The notes: generated from the sequence alone by a model not told the origin. 64,000 nucleotides of DNA from Bacteroidota bacterium (GCA_947447375.1 CANFJB010000002.1:62001-126000), one strand, 5' to 3'. Shown: positions 17,387 through 26,726, numbered from the stretch's first letter. A program made the numbers and translations.

Positions 17387-18139
17387 TTATACTTCTTGTT
17401 CGTTTTTAATCCAGTCGTACCCTTTTTCTTCTAATTCTAATGCCAATGAGGCATCGCCAGATTTCACGATTTTACCATTGTATAAAACGTGAACAAAATC
17501 AGGAACAATATAGTCTAAAAGTCTTTGATAGTGTGTGATTACAATGATTGCATTTTGATCACTTTTTAATTTATTTACACCATTAGCAACAATTCGAAGC
17601 GCATCAATATCAAGCCCTGAATCGGTTTCATCAAGAATTGCCAATTTAGGATCTAACATTGCCATTTGGAAAATCTCATTTCTCTTTTTCTCTCCTCCAG
17701 AAAATCCTTCGTTTAAGGAACGCGACAAAAATTTACGATCAATCTCCAATAATTCCGATTTCTCACGAATCACTTTTAGCATTTCATTAGCGGGCATTTC
17801 CTCTAAATTATTTGCTTTTCGAGTTTCGTTGATTGACGTTCTAATGAAATTGGTTACTGAAACTCCGGGAATTTCTACAGGATATTGAAAAGATAAGAAC
17901 ACCCCTTTATGTGCTCTTTCTTCAGGAGCCAAATCCGCAATATCTTCTCCTTCTAAAAAGATTTCTCCTTCGGTAACTTCGTAGTTTTCGTTTCCAGCAA
18001 TAATTGCGGAAAGTGTACTTTTACCGGCTCCGTTTGGTCCCATAATAGCATGGATTTCACCTGCTTTCACTTCAAGGTTGATTCCTTTTAGGATTTCTTT
18101 ATCGCCAATTGATGCGTGTAAATTTTTAATGCTTAACAT
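17387..18139 (-). CDS. sufC: Fe-S assembly ATPase SufC
   Basis: 250 residues. ABC-type ATPase that drives shape changes of the SufB-SufD scaffold. Walker A GPNGAGKST (34-42), signature FSGGEKKRNE, Walker B LAILDETDSGLD and H-loop VITHYQR are all intact. There is no membrane part, as expected for SufC. It follows sufB, but the four-helix-bundle pseudogene cassette lies in between. Confidence 0.97.
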   Translation of the reverse strand: MLSIKNLHASIGDKEILKGINLEVKAGEIHAIMGPNGAGKSTLSAIIAGNENYEVTEGEIFLEGEDIADLAPEERAHKGVFLSFQYPVEIPGVSVTNFIRTSINETRKANNLEEMPANEMLKVIREKSELLEIDRKFLSRSLNEGFSGGEKKRNEIFQMAMLDPKLAILDETDSGLDIDALRIVANGVNKLKSDQNAIIVITHYQRLLDYIVPDFVHVLYNGKIVKSGDASLALELEEKGYDWIKNEQEV

Positions 18140-18149
18140 GTCGTCTTAA

Positions 18150-18644
18150 TTGTTTAAAGTTTAAAGTTTAAAGTTCTCGTATTACTGAAACTTGGTGCCT
18201 TTAAAATCTTTCTTGTTTAAATATGATATAAAATTGTTTATTTTTCCACTTAAATTCTCGTAATCAATTCTTAATGTAATAAATTTTTCTTAATTAATAT
18301 AATTGAAATCTAAAACCCTGTAAAGTTGAGATCTTGTTTCTCCAGCTGACCCTTTAGCGATTGATAAAAATTGACGAAACTCGAGGTTCCCATTTCTTTC
18401 AAATCCTTCAGCAATATTATCCATTACTGAGCCTGAAGCTGCTTTTATTTGATCTCTAAATCTAAAATCTGTTTTTAACTCGGTTTCTATACTAATAAAA
18501 TGTATTTCTTTAGCTAATCTTCTGGCTTCCTGCCAAATTTCTAAATCTTCAAATCGAGTAATTGTTGCCATAATATTTTGCTTGGTTTTTATTCGTTTAA
18601 AGTTACTAATCGAATCCGGTTAAACAACTTTAAACTTTAAACAA
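18150..18644. mobile_element. Inverted-repeat-bounded cassette carrying a four-helix-bundle ORF
   Basis: The 19-mer TTGTTTAAAGTTTAAAGTT (18150-18168) and its exact reverse complement (18626-18644) face each other around the four-helix-bundle gene, which is the only gene inside. The left copy lies in a (GTTTAAA)x3 array (18152-18172). The cassette is about 495 bp and splits sufB from sufC. In the polycistronic RNA the two ends could pair and loop out the ORF. No recombinase is visible. The repeats are low-complexity, so chance or independent repeat growth is possible. Confidence 0.55.
18182..18571 (-). pseudogene. Four-helix-bundle (23S rRNA intervening-sequence-protein family) gene with an in-frame stop
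   Basis: The ORF starts at ATG 18571-18569 (MATITRFEDLEIWQEAR) and carries family motifs KAASGSVMDNIAEGFERN and FLSIAKGSAGETRSQLYR. It ends at TAA 18292-18290 after 93 codons, short for a family of about 115-130. The same frame continues for 35 family-like codons (EKFITLRIDYENLSG then KINNFISYL then FKGTKFQ) to a second TAA at 18184-18182. Relatives usually have Glu or similar at the position after YI(S/N), so a single change such as GAA to TAA explains the break. The shortened protein may still be made. The biological role of the family is not firmly established. Confidence 0.85.
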
Positions 18645-18648
18645 ATTT

Positions 18649-20097
18649 TTACCCAACACTTCCTTCCAAACTAATCTCCAACAACTTCTGCGCCTCCACA
18701 GCAAATTCCATTGGTAACTTATTTAAAACGTCTTTGCTAAATCCATTTACAATTAATGCAATCGCTTTTTCCGTTGGAATCCCACGTTGGTTGCAATAAA
18801 AAACTTGGTCTTCCCCAATTTTACTCGTAGTTGCTTCGTGTTCTATTTTGGCTGTTGTGTTTTTACTTTCGATATACGGAAAAGTGTGTGCACCACAATT
18901 ATTTCCCATTAATAATGAATCACATTGTGAAAAATTTCTAGCATTTTCGGCTCCAGGGCCAATTTTTACTAGACCTCTATAACTATTTTGTGATTTTCCT
19001 GCTGAAATCCCTTTTGAAATTATAGTCGATTTGGTGTTTTTACCAATATGAATCATTTTTGTTCCCGTATCGGCTTGTTGGAAATTATTGGTTACCGCTA
19101 TAGAGTAAAATTCCCCTACAGAATTATCGCCTTTTAATACCACTGAAGGATATTTCCAAGTTACTGCAGATCCTGTTTCAACTTGAGTCCATGATATTTT
19201 TGCGTTTTTCTCACAAATTCCTCTTTTGGTTACAAAATTGAAAACCCCACCTTTACCTTCTTTATTTCCTGGATACCAGTTTTGAACAGTTGAATATTTA
19301 ATTTCGGCATCTTCCATAGCGATTAATTCTACAACTGCAGCGTGCAATTGGTTTTCATCACGACTTGGCGCCGTACAACCTTCAAGATAAGACACATAAC
19401 TGCCTTCATCGGCAATTAAAAGTGTTCTTTCAAATTGTCCCGTTCCCGCTTGATTAATTCTGAAATAAGTTGACAATTCCATTGGACATTTTACCCCCTT
19501 TGGAATATAACAAAACGATCCGTCAGAGAAAACAGCTGAATTTAATGCAGCATAAAAGTTGTCTTTTTGAGGCACAACGGTCCCTAAATATTTTTGAACT
19601 AATTCTGGATATTCTCGAATTGCCTCAGAAATACTCATGAAAATAATTCCTTTTTCGGCCAATGTTTTTTTGAATGTGGTAGCAACAGAAACGGAATCGA
19701 CAACGATATCCATGGCCACATTGTTCATCATTTTTTGTTCATCGATAGAGATCCCCAACTTTTTGTACATTTCTAAAAGTTCTGGATCGACATCGTCTAA
19801 AGTTTTGTTGGGATCTACTGCTTTTGGAGCAGAATAATAAGAAATCGCTTGAAAATCGGGTTTTGGATAATTCACATTTGCCCATTCTGGTTCAATCATT
19901 TCTTGCCAAGCGTGGAAAGCCTCGATACGCCAGTTGGTCATCCATTCAGGCTCTTCTTTTTTAAGGGAAATGGCGCGGACAATGTCTTCATTTAAACCAA
20001 TTGGGAAAGTCTCCGATTTTAAATCGGTATAAAATCCGTATTCGTATTCCTTAGTTTCAAGCTCGATTTTTAAATCGTCTTCGGTATATTTACTCAT
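18649..20097 (-). CDS. sufB: Fe-S scaffold subunit SufB
   Basis: 482 residues. Main scaffold subunit of the SufBC2D complex, on which [Fe-S] clusters form. The N-terminal [19 protein letters not shown] motif is typical. The C-terminal region has [19 protein letters not shown], with cysteines at about 392 and 401; the latter likely matches the E. coli cluster/sulfur Cys405. YIESKN and FYCNQRGI follow. It is 13 nt after sufA. It ends five bases past the right boundary of the four-helix-bundle cassette, so that element lies immediately downstream. Confidence 0.97.
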   Translation of the reverse strand: MSKYTEDDLKIELETKEYEYGFYTDLKSETFPIGLNEDIVRAISLKKEEPEWMTNWRIEAFHAWQEMIEPEWANVNYPKPDFQAISYYSAPKAVDPNKTLDDVDPELLEMYKKLGISIDEQKMMNNVAMDIVVDSVSVATTFKKTLAEKGIIFMSISEAIREYPELVQKYLGTVVPQKDNFYAALNSAVFSDGSFCYIPKGVKCPMELSTYFRINQAGTGQFERTLLIADEGSYVSYLEGCTAPSRDENQLHAAVVELIAMEDAEIKYSTVQNWYPGNKEGKGGVFNFVTKRGICEKNAKISWTQVETGSAVTWKYPSVVLKGDNSVGEFYSIAVTNNFQQADTGTKMIHIGKNTKSTIISKGISAGKSQNSYRGLVKIGPGAENARNFSQCDSLLMGNNCGAHTFPYIESKNTTAKIEHEATTSKIGEDQVFYCNQRGIPTEKAIALIVNGFSKDVLNKLPMEFAVEAQKLLEISLEGSVG

Positions 20098-20110
20098 TTA
20101 ATTTTAAAAT

Positions 20111-20440
20111 TTAAAGTGAGAAAGACTCCCCACAGCCGCATGTTCTACTTGCGTTTGGATTATTAAATACAAATCCTTTTCCGTTTAAACCGCCTGAAAA
20201 TTCTAAAATAGTCCCTGCTAAATACAAAAACGATTTTTTTTCAACTGCAATTCGAACGTTATTTACTTCAAAAACTTTGTCGGTTTCTCCAATTTCTTTA
20301 TCAAATTTTAATTCATATGATAAACCTGAACAACCACCACTTTTAACGCCAACACGAACATAATCAACGGCTGCGTCAAAACCGTCGTCTTTCATCATGT
20401 CGACAATTTTTTTACTCGCTGTATCTGAAACTTGTATCAT
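20111..20440 (-). CDS. sufA: A-type Fe-S carrier/assembly protein (SufA/IscA family)
   Basis: 109 residues. A-type carrier that takes clusters from SufBCD to apo-proteins. The three cluster-binding cysteines are present: Cys37 in GGCSGLSY, and Cys101 and Cys103 in RTCGCGESFSL at the C-terminus. It is the first gene of the suf operon, just behind a well-formed promoter, and 13 nt before sufB. No IscR or SufR regulator gene is nearby. SufA is chosen by context; ErpA/IscA-type naming is also used for this family. Confidence 0.94.
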   Translation of the reverse strand: MIQVSDTASKKIVDMMKDDGFDAAVDYVRVGVKSGGCSGLSYELKFDKEIGETDKVFEVNNVRIAVEKKSFLYLAGTILEFSGGLNGKGFVFNNPNASRTCGCGESFSL

Positions 20441-20507
20441 TTATTGATTTATTTTGAAAATTAAACCCTAGGAAAATTCCTTATTTTGATTTTGTCTAAA
20501 TAAAGGG

Positions 20508-20539
20508 CAAAGATATTACAATAAAATGTTTTTCTCCAA
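20508..20539 (-). promoter_or_regulatory. Promoter of the suf operon
   Basis: TTG (minus strand, 20539-20537), 21-nt spacer, TATCTTTG (20515-20508). This matches the Flavobacterium -33 TTG / -7 TAnnTTTG consensus with standard spacing, 67 nt upstream of the sufA ATG. No obvious repressor palindrome overlaps it. Confidence 0.75.
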
Positions 20540-20650
20540 TTACTTCAATACTTTTTAACGAATTATTAAATATAAAAATCGATTTTCATCGGAATAAAGC
20601 CATTGATATTTCATAAATTGCAACACAAAATAAATTAAAGAGCATAAATC

Positions 20651-21511
20651 ATGAAATTATATCCCATTGAAGCTGGAAATTTTAAGTTGGATGGCGGTGC
20701 TATGTTTGGCGTTGTCCCAAAAACCATTTGGAATAAAACCAATCCTGCCGATGAAAACAACCTAATTGATATTGCCGCAAGGTGTTTATTAATTGAAGAG
20801 GGCAATCGCTTAATTTTGATTGATACTGGAATGGGAAACAAACAATCGGAGAAATTTTTCAGCTATTATTCTCTTTGGGGAACGCATTCTATCGATAAAT
20901 CATTAGCAAAATATGGATTTCACCGAGATGATATTACCGATGTTTTTATGACGCACTTGCATTTTGATCATTGTGGTGGAAGTGTTAATTGGAATTCAGA
21001 CAAAACGGGCTATGAAATTGCTTTTAAAAATGCCAAATATTGGACTAATGAAAATCATTGGGAATGGGCTACAAAGCCAAATTCTAGGGAAAAAGCGTCG
21101 TTCTTACATGAAAATATTATTCCTATTCAAGAAAGCGGTCATTTGAATTTTATTCAAAAACCAAACAGTGATTTTATTGAAAATTCTGAACTTGGGTTTG
21201 GCATTTTCTTTGCCGATGGACATACTGAAAAACAGATGATTCCACACATTAAATTCCAAGATAAAACGATTGTTTTTTGCGCTGATTTATTGGCAACAGC
21301 CGGACACATTCCGATTCCTTATGTAATGGGATACGACACAAGGCCGCTGTTAACATTGGACGAAAAGTCGAAATTTATGAATGCAGCAGCAGAAAATAAT
21401 TACTATTTATTTTTAGAACACGATGCGCACAATGAAATAATAACTGTCGAAAAAACCGAAAAAGGGGTTCGATTAAAAGAGGTGTTTTCTTGTAATGACC
21501 TCTTAAAATAG
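20651..21511 (+). CDS. Metallo-beta-lactamase-fold hydrolase
   Basis: 286 residues, cytoplasmic by sequence. The zinc-binding motif THLHFDHCGG gives H102, H104, D106 and H107; further ligands are in FADGHTEK (about 195) and FCADLL, with EHDAHNE near the end. The order is that of lactonase-like and glyoxalase-II-like hydrolases, related to AHL-lactonase-type proteins, but the substrate cannot be read from the sequence. It is divergent from the suf operon. Start chosen at ATG 20651. It might degrade a lactone or another ester; confidence in the fold is high and in the substrate low. Confidence 0.88.
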   Translation: MKLYPIEAGNFKLDGGAMFGVVPKTIWNKTNPADENNLIDIAARCLLIEEGNRLILIDTGMGNKQSEKFFSYYSLWGTHSIDKSLAKYGFHRDDITDVFMTHLHFDHCGGSVNWNSDKTGYEIAFKNAKYWTNENHWEWATKPNSREKASFLHENIIPIQESGHLNFIQKPNSDFIENSELGFGIFFADGHTEKQMIPHIKFQDKTIVFCADLLATAGHIPIPYVMGYDTRPLLTLDEKSKFMNAAAENNYYLFLEHDAHNEIITVEKTEKGVRLKEVFSCNDLLK

Positions 21512-21531
21512 TGTTAATCAATATCGTAAAA

Positions 21532-21554
21532 TTGAATATCTTAAAGTATTTTTG
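21532..21554 (+). promoter_or_regulatory. Candidate promoter of the S8 peptidase gene
   Basis: TATTTTTG (21547-21554) fits TAnnTTTG, 24 nt before the ATG. The nearest TTG (21532-21534) is only 12 nt upstream, shorter than the usual 17-23. Confidence 0.5.
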
Positions 21555-21578
21555 AATCATAATTTTAACAAAACCAAC

Positions 21579-23198
21579 ATGAAATTAATTAAATTAACTT
21601 ATTTATCGCTAATTGCCGCATTAACCTTGTCGCTTTCAGCAAATGCACAAACGACAGAAAAAGTTGCAGTAGCAAAAAAAGGAGCTTTAACTGAAAATGA
21701 GCTTAAAAGATGGAGCCATCTTGATTTAGTGAAAGACAGTATTCCTGGAATGAGCGTTGACAAAGTATATTCTGAATTATTAAAAGGAAAAACTTCAACT
21801 CCAGTAATTGTTGGAATTGTAGATTCTGGAGTAGATATCGAACACGAAGATTTAAAATCGGTGATTTGGACTAACAAAAAAGAAATCCCAGGAAATAAAA
21901 TTGATGACGATAAAAATGGTTATGTAGATGATATTAATGGTTGGAATTTTTTAGGAAATATTACCAAAGAAAATCTAGAATACGAGAGAATTTTAATGAA
22001 TAAAAAATTAGTTGATGAGGCTACCTATTTAAAAGCAAAAGCGATTAATGACGGGAAAATTGAAGAAGCCAATCAAACGAAATTTCAAATTGAACTTGCT
22101 TTAAATGGAACTAAAAAAGCAGATGAAAAGTTAACGAAATTATTGGGAAAACCAACTTATACAGCTGAAGAATTAGACGCAATTGATTCTACAGATCCTG
22201 AAGTAGTTCAAAGTAAAGCAATTATGAAACAAATGCTTGCTTATGGATTAAGTGTTGCCGATTTGAAAAAAGAAATCGAAAAAGAATTGGAATCCTACAT
22301 TAAAGTTCAAAGTGGGGAAAATTTAAAAACCAATTACAGAAAAGTATTAGGAGACAATCCTGATAATATTAAAGACACAAAATACGGCGACAATAATGTT
22401 ATGGGGCCAGACAAAGAAGAAATTCTTCACGGAACTCACGTTGCCGGAATTGTAGCTCAAGTGAGAAACAACAAAATTGGTGGTGACGGAATTGCAAACA
22501 ATGTTCAAATTCTTACTGTTCGTGCGGTTCCTGATGGAGACGAGTACGATAAAGATATTGCTCTAGGAATTCGTTACGCAGTTGATAACGGCGCTAAAGT
22601 AATTAACGGAAGTTTCGGAAAAGCATTTTCTCCTCACAAACAATGGGTTTACGATGCAATTAAATATGCCGAATCTAAAGATGTATTGATAGTTCACGCT
22701 GCAGGAAACGACGCAAAAGATATCGATAAAGAAGAAAATTTTCCAAACGATTCTGACGATAAAGTAACAGAGTTTGCAGACAATATGATTACTGTTGGTG
22801 CGCTAAACTATGAATATGGAACTAATGTAGTTGCCGATTTCTCCAATTATGGAAAATTAAATGTGGATGTTTTTGCACCAGGTGTTAAAATTTATGCTTC
22901 TACACCAAATAATACTTACCAATTTTTACAAGGAACTTCAATGGCTTCGCCAAATGTTGCCGGAGTTGCAGCTTTAATTCGTTCGTATTATCCAACGTTA
23001 ACTGCTAAACAAGTAAAACACATTTTGATGGAATCTGGAACAGCAATTACAACAAGTGTAGCCGTTGGAGGGGATCCTGAAAAAAGCCGTCTATTTTCTG
23101 AATTGTCACAATCAGGAAGAATGGTAAACGCATATAATGCAATGGTAATGGCTGAAAAATTAGCTAAAAAACCAGCTCCAGTAAAAATAAAAGGATAA
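21579..23198 (+). CDS. S8 family serine peptidase (subtilisin-like)
   Basis: 539 residues. Start set at ATG 21579 because it opens the signal peptide MKLIKLTYLSLIAALTLSLSANA; the in-frame upstream TTG overlaps the promoter box. The catalytic triad is intact: Asp82 (IVDSGVD), His284 (HGTHVAG) and Ser454 (GTSMASPNVAG). An insertion of about 120-150 residues between Asp and His (a charged helical stretch with KEIEKELESYIK) is typical of this Bacteroidetes subgroup. No T9SS C-terminal domain is visible, so it is probably periplasmic or an outer-membrane-associated protease. A terminator follows. Confidence 0.94.
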   Translation: MKLIKLTYLSLIAALTLSLSANAQTTEKVAVAKKGALTENELKRWSHLDLVKDSIPGMSVDKVYSELLKGKTSTPVIVGIVDSGVDIEHEDLKSVIWTNKKEIPGNKIDDDKNGYVDDINGWNFLGNITKENLEYERILMNKKLVDEATYLKAKAINDGKIEEANQTKFQIELALNGTKKADEKLTKLLGKPTYTAEELDAIDSTDPEVVQSKAIMKQMLAYGLSVADLKKEIEKELESYIKVQSGENLKTNYRKVLGDNPDNIKDTKYGDNNVMGPDKEEILHGTHVAGIVAQVRNNKIGGDGIANNVQILTVRAVPDGDEYDKDIALGIRYAVDNGAKVINGSFGKAFSPHKQWVYDAIKYAESKDVLIVHAAGNDAKDIDKEENFPNDSDDKVTEFADNMITVGALNYEYGTNVVADFSNYGKLNVDVFAPGVKIYASTPNNTYQFLQGTSMASPNVAGVAALIRSYYPTLTAKQVKHILMESGTAITTSVAVGGDPEKSRLFSELSQSGRMVNAYNAMVMAEKLAKKPAPVKIKG

Positions 23199-23216
23199 AA
23201 AATAATTCAACTTACC

Positions 23217-23262
23217 AATAAGCTTGCGGGAATTTTATATATTTCGGCAAGCTTATTTTTTA
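23217..23262 (+). terminator. Intrinsic terminator after S8 peptidase gene
   Basis: AATAAGCTTGC (23217-23227) pairs with GCAAGCTTATT (23247-23257) in an 11-bp stem with a 19-nt loop, followed by TTTTT. It lies 18 nt past the stop codon. Confidence 0.8.
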
Positions 23263-23284
23263 ATAGTAACACCATTAGTCCCTT

Positions 23285-25171
23285 ATGAAAAAATTGTTTG
23301 TGATTTCCCTAATTATTATGAATATTGGGAATATTGTTTCTCAAAATACTAACTATTGGCAACAAAAAGTAGATTACAAAATGGAAGTTTCCATGGATGT
23401 AAAAACCTATTTATATAAAGGGAAGCAAGAGTTAGTTTACACCAATAATTCAAATGATACGCTAAAAAAAGTATATTATCATTTGTTCAATAACGCTTTT
23501 CAGCCGGGCAGTGAAATGGATATGAGATTGCAAAACATCAAAGATCCTGATGCTAGAATGGTAACCAAAGTTAAAGTAGGTGACAAAGAAATAAAAGAAA
23601 GCAGAATAAAAAGCTTAAAGCCAAATGAAATTGGGTTTTTACATGTTACTAATTTTAAACAAGATGGTGTTGCTGCTGCTGCAAAAGAAGTGGAAACAAT
23701 TCTAGAAGTAACATTGGCAAAAGCCCTATTGCCTGGAGAAAAAACAACATTTTCATTGGATTTTGAAGGACAAGTTCCTGTTCAAATACGTCGTTCTGGA
23801 CGAAATAATAAAGAAGGCGTAGCGCTTTCGATGGCACAGTGGTATCCTAAAATTGCCGAGTTTGACTTTGAAGGTTGGCATGCAGACCCCTACATTGCTA
23901 GAGAATTTCACGGAGTTTGGGGAAATTTTGATGTAAAAATCACAATTGATAAAGAGTATGTTTTGGGTGGTTCTGGGTATTTGCAAAACAAAAACGAAAT
24001 TGGTCACGGCTATCAAGATGCGGGAATAAATGTGGTTTACCCAAAGAAAACGAAAACCCTAACTTGGCATTTTATAGCACCAAACGTACACGATTTTACT
24101 TGGGCCGCCGATAAAAATTATCTTCACGATATAGCGCAAGTTCCCGGAGGAGCGACTTTACATTTCTTATATAAAAACAATCCTAAAATTATTGAAAACT
24201 GGAAAAAAGTGCAATCTAAAACTGTTGAATTGATGCAGTTTTATAATACTACTGTTGGGAAATATCCTTACGAACAATATTCTGTAATTCAAGGTGGCGA
24301 TGGCGGAATGGAATATGCAATGTGTACTTTAATTTTAGGTGAAGGTACATATGACGGACTTCTTGGCGTTATTGCGCATGAAATGGGACACTCGTGGTTC
24401 CAACACATATTGGCATCCAATGAAAGCAAACACGGATGGATGGACGAAGGATTTACTTCTTTTATAGAAGATTTAGGAATGAATGAATTGGCTGAAAAGA
24501 AATCGGAAAACCCATTTGAAGGAAGTTATAAAAGCTATATAAATATGGCCAATTCTGGCAAGGAACAACCGCAAGGAACTCATGCTGATCGATTTGACGA
24601 AAATAGAGTTTACAGCATTACTTCCTACAGTAAAGGCGAGGTTTTCTTGGCTCAACTTCAATACCTCATCGGAAAGGAAAATTTATATAAAACATTGAAG
24701 CGTTATTATTCAGAATTCAAGTTCAAACATCCTACGCCAAATGATATAAAAAGAACTGCCGAACGAGTTTCGGGAGCAGAATTGGATTGGTATTTGACCG
24801 ATTGGACGCTTACAACAAATACGATTGATTACGGAATAAAATCAGTTATTGAAGAGGGTGATGCTACTGTAATTAACTTGGAAAGAATAGGTAGAATGCC
24901 AATGCCAATAGACTTAGAAGTGGAATATATAGGTGGAAATAAAGAAACATTTTATGTGCCTTTACGAATGATGAGTTTTGTAAAAGACAATCCATCCCGA
25001 AGCGACGGGACTGCGATGAAAAGAACGAATTTGAACGATTGGGCTTGGGGAAATCCAAACTATCAATTTAAAATTCCAACTAGTAAAGCCAACATAAAAA
25101 AAATCACAATTGACGCGAGTGGCTTTATGGCCGACGTGAAAAAAGATAACAATGTTTATGAATTGAAATAA
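23285..25171 (+). CDS. M1 family metallopeptidase (aminopeptidase-like)
   Basis: 628 residues with signal peptide MKKLFVISLIIMNIGNIVSQ. The zinc site is complete: H365EMGH369 and Glu388 in WMDEGFTSF, exactly 18 residues apart as in M1 peptidases. An upstream GGMEYAM (with the substrate-contact Glu) stands in for the canonical GAMEN. Likely periplasmic and involved in peptide use, with the S8 peptidase gene just upstream. They are separated by a terminator, so not one operon. No T9SS sorting domain at the C-terminus. The cleavage preference is not readable. Confidence 0.93.
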   Translation: MKKLFVISLIIMNIGNIVSQNTNYWQQKVDYKMEVSMDVKTYLYKGKQELVYTNNSNDTLKKVYYHLFNNAFQPGSEMDMRLQNIKDPDARMVTKVKVGDKEIKESRIKSLKPNEIGFLHVTNFKQDGVAAAAKEVETILEVTLAKALLPGEKTTFSLDFEGQVPVQIRRSGRNNKEGVALSMAQWYPKIAEFDFEGWHADPYIAREFHGVWGNFDVKITIDKEYVLGGSGYLQNKNEIGHGYQDAGINVVYPKKTKTLTWHFIAPNVHDFTWAADKNYLHDIAQVPGGATLHFLYKNNPKIIENWKKVQSKTVELMQFYNTTVGKYPYEQYSVIQGGDGGMEYAMCTLILGEGTYDGLLGVIAHEMGHSWFQHILASNESKHGWMDEGFTSFIEDLGMNELAEKKSENPFEGSYKSYINMANSGKEQPQGTHADRFDENRVYSITSYSKGEVFLAQLQYLIGKENLYKTLKRYYSEFKFKHPTPNDIKRTAERVSGAELDWYLTDWTLTTNTIDYGIKSVIEEGDATVINLERIGRMPMPIDLEVEYIGGNKETFYVPLRMMSFVKDNPSRSDGTAMKRTNLNDWAWGNPNYQFKIPTSKANIKKITIDASGFMADVKKDNNVYELK

Positions 25172-25183
25172 AAATATCCCTAT

Positions 25184-25206
25184 TTGTTTAGCATTTTATA
25201 TCTTTG
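25184..25206 (+). promoter_or_regulatory. Candidate promoter of the LpxH-like gene
   Basis: TATCTTTG (25199-25206) fits TAnnTTTG, 16 nt before the ATG. A TTTG ends at 25186, 12 nt upstream. Confidence 0.5.
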
Positions 25207-25222
25207 ATTTCAAATAACCAAC

Positions 25223-25984
25223 ATGCAACTATCTTCAAATAAAAAAATCTACTTTGCATCCGACCAACATTTTGGTGCGCCAACTGCGGAATTGAGTTTT
25301 CCTAGAGAACAAAAATTTGTAGCCTGGCTTGACGAAATTAAAGTGGATGCGGAAGCTTTATTTTTATTAGGAGATTTATTCGATTTTTGGTTTGAATACA
25401 AAACCGTTGTTCCTAAAGGGTTTGTTCGAGTTTTGGGTAAACTTGCCGAAATTCGCGACAGCGGAATCCCAATCTATTTCTTTGTTGGAAACCATGATTT
25501 ATGGATGAGTGATTACTTTGAAAAAGAGCTTAACATCCCTGTTTACCGCGATAATAAAGAATTTACTTTTAACAATAAAACTTTCCTAATTGGCCATGGC
25601 GACGGAAAAGGACCTGGCGATAAAGGCTATAAAAGAATGAAACGTGTTTTTACCAATTCCTTCTCAAAAACCCTATTCCGATGGCTTCATCCTGATCTTG
25701 GCGTGAAATTAGGTCAGTATTTATCTGTAAAAAACAAGCTGATTTCTGGCGATGAAGACGTGAAATTTTTGGGTGAAGAAAACGAATGGTTGGTGCTTTA
25801 TTCCAAAAGAAAATTAGAAACAAAACACTACAATTATTTAGTTTTTGGCCATCGTCATTTACCTATGAAAATTAACGTTGGTGAAAACTCCGAATATGTG
25901 AATTTAGGAGATTGGATTGGCTATTTTACCTACGGCGTTTTCGATGGAGAAAATTTTGAGATTAAGAAATTTGAAACCAAATAA
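25223..25984 (+). CDS. lpxH: UDP-2,3-diacylglucosamine diphosphatase (LpxH-type)
   Basis: 253 residues. Calcineurin-like metallophosphoesterase of lipid A synthesis: cleaves UDP-2,3-diacylglucosamine to lipid X and UMP. The metal-binding blocks SDQHFGAP, GDLFDFWFEY, GNHDLWM, LIGHGDGKG and FGHRHLP occur in the expected order. It acts at the cytoplasmic face of the inner membrane. Its stop is 3 nt before the next gene's ATG, so it is probably co-transcribed with the sterol-desaturase-family gene. Confidence 0.9.
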   Translation: MQLSSNKKIYFASDQHFGAPTAELSFPREQKFVAWLDEIKVDAEALFLLGDLFDFWFEYKTVVPKGFVRVLGKLAEIRDSGIPIYFFVGNHDLWMSDYFEKELNIPVYRDNKEFTFNNKTFLIGHGDGKGPGDKGYKRMKRVFTNSFSKTLFRWLHPDLGVKLGQYLSVKNKLISGDEDVKFLGEENEWLVLYSKRKLETKHYNYLVFGHRHLPMKINVGENSEYVNLGDWIGYFTYGVFDGENFEIKKFETK

Positions 25985-25987
25985 ACT

Positions 25988-26710
25988 ATGACTTTAATAA
26001 TTATTTTTTCTGTATTTGGATTTTGCTTTTTGTATGAACGATTAAATCCAGGATGGAAATTACCAGATGTTCCTACATGGACAGTAAGAGTTTTGGCTGT
26101 AAATTTTATTCAACTTGGGATTGTAACCCTTGCTGGTTTTACTTGGGAAAAATGGTTTTCACAATACTCGGTATTTCATTTGTCAGAAAATGTAAGTCCT
26201 TTTTTTGGAGGGTTTATTGCCTACTTTATAGCAACTTTTATTTTCTATTGGTGGCACAGATGGAGACATAAAATCGATTATTTATGGACTCATTTTCATC
26301 AAATTCATCATAGTCCACAAAGATTAGAAGTAATTACATCATTTTACAAACACCCTTTGGAAATGACTGTAAATTCCATAATTGGAAGTATTCTTGTCTA
26401 TTCTACTTTAGGGTTAAGTCTAGAAGCCGGGGGAATTTATACCCTTTTTACAGCACTAGGGGAGTTTTTTTATCACACTAATGTAAAAACGCCTCAGTGG
26501 ATTGGATATATATTTCAAAGACCTGAAATGCACAGAATTCATCATGAATATGACAAGCACACCAATAACTATGGTGATATTGTTTGGTGGGATATGCTAT
26601 TTGGAACCTATGAAAATCCAAAAGAATTTAAATCTAATTGTGGTTTTGATAACGAAAAAGAACAACGATTATTTGACATGTTGAAATTTAAAGATGTGCA
26701 TAAAGAATAG
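25988..26710 (+). CDS. Sterol desaturase / fatty-acid hydroxylase family membrane protein
   Basis: 240 residues with about four hydrophobic helices. The eight-histidine di-iron pattern is present: HRWRHK, HFHQIHHS and HRIHHEYDKHTNNYGD. The family inserts oxygen into lipid chains or related substrates. It follows lpxH closely, so the substrate may be a membrane lipid or lipid A acyl chain (inference). The start is ATG 25988, 3 nt after the lpxH stop. Its end converges with the DUF2062 gene, with one base between the stops. Confidence 0.88.
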   Translation: MTLIIIFSVFGFCFLYERLNPGWKLPDVPTWTVRVLAVNFIQLGIVTLAGFTWEKWFSQYSVFHLSENVSPFFGGFIAYFIATFIFYWWHRWRHKIDYLWTHFHQIHHSPQRLEVITSFYKHPLEMTVNSIIGSILVYSTLGLSLEAGGIYTLFTALGEFFYHTNVKTPQWIGYIFQRPEMHRIHHEYDKHTNNYGDIVWWDMLFGTYENPKEFKSNCGFDNEKEQRLFDMLKFKDVHKE

Positions 26711-26726
26711 ATTATTCTTTGTTTTT
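26702..26726 (+). terminator. Stop-overlapping hairpin between convergent genes
   Basis: AAAGAATA (26702-26709) and TATTCTTT (26713-26720) form an 8-bp stem with a 3-nt loop that covers both stop codons; GTTTTT follows on the plus strand. The stem is A/T-rich and weak, so termination is only plausible. Confidence 0.45.

Noticed and set aside
18290..18571. Annotating the four-helix-bundle ORF as an intact 93-residue gene
   Set aside because: The frame after its stop continues with a family-like C-terminus, so a nonsense-disrupted gene is the better reading.
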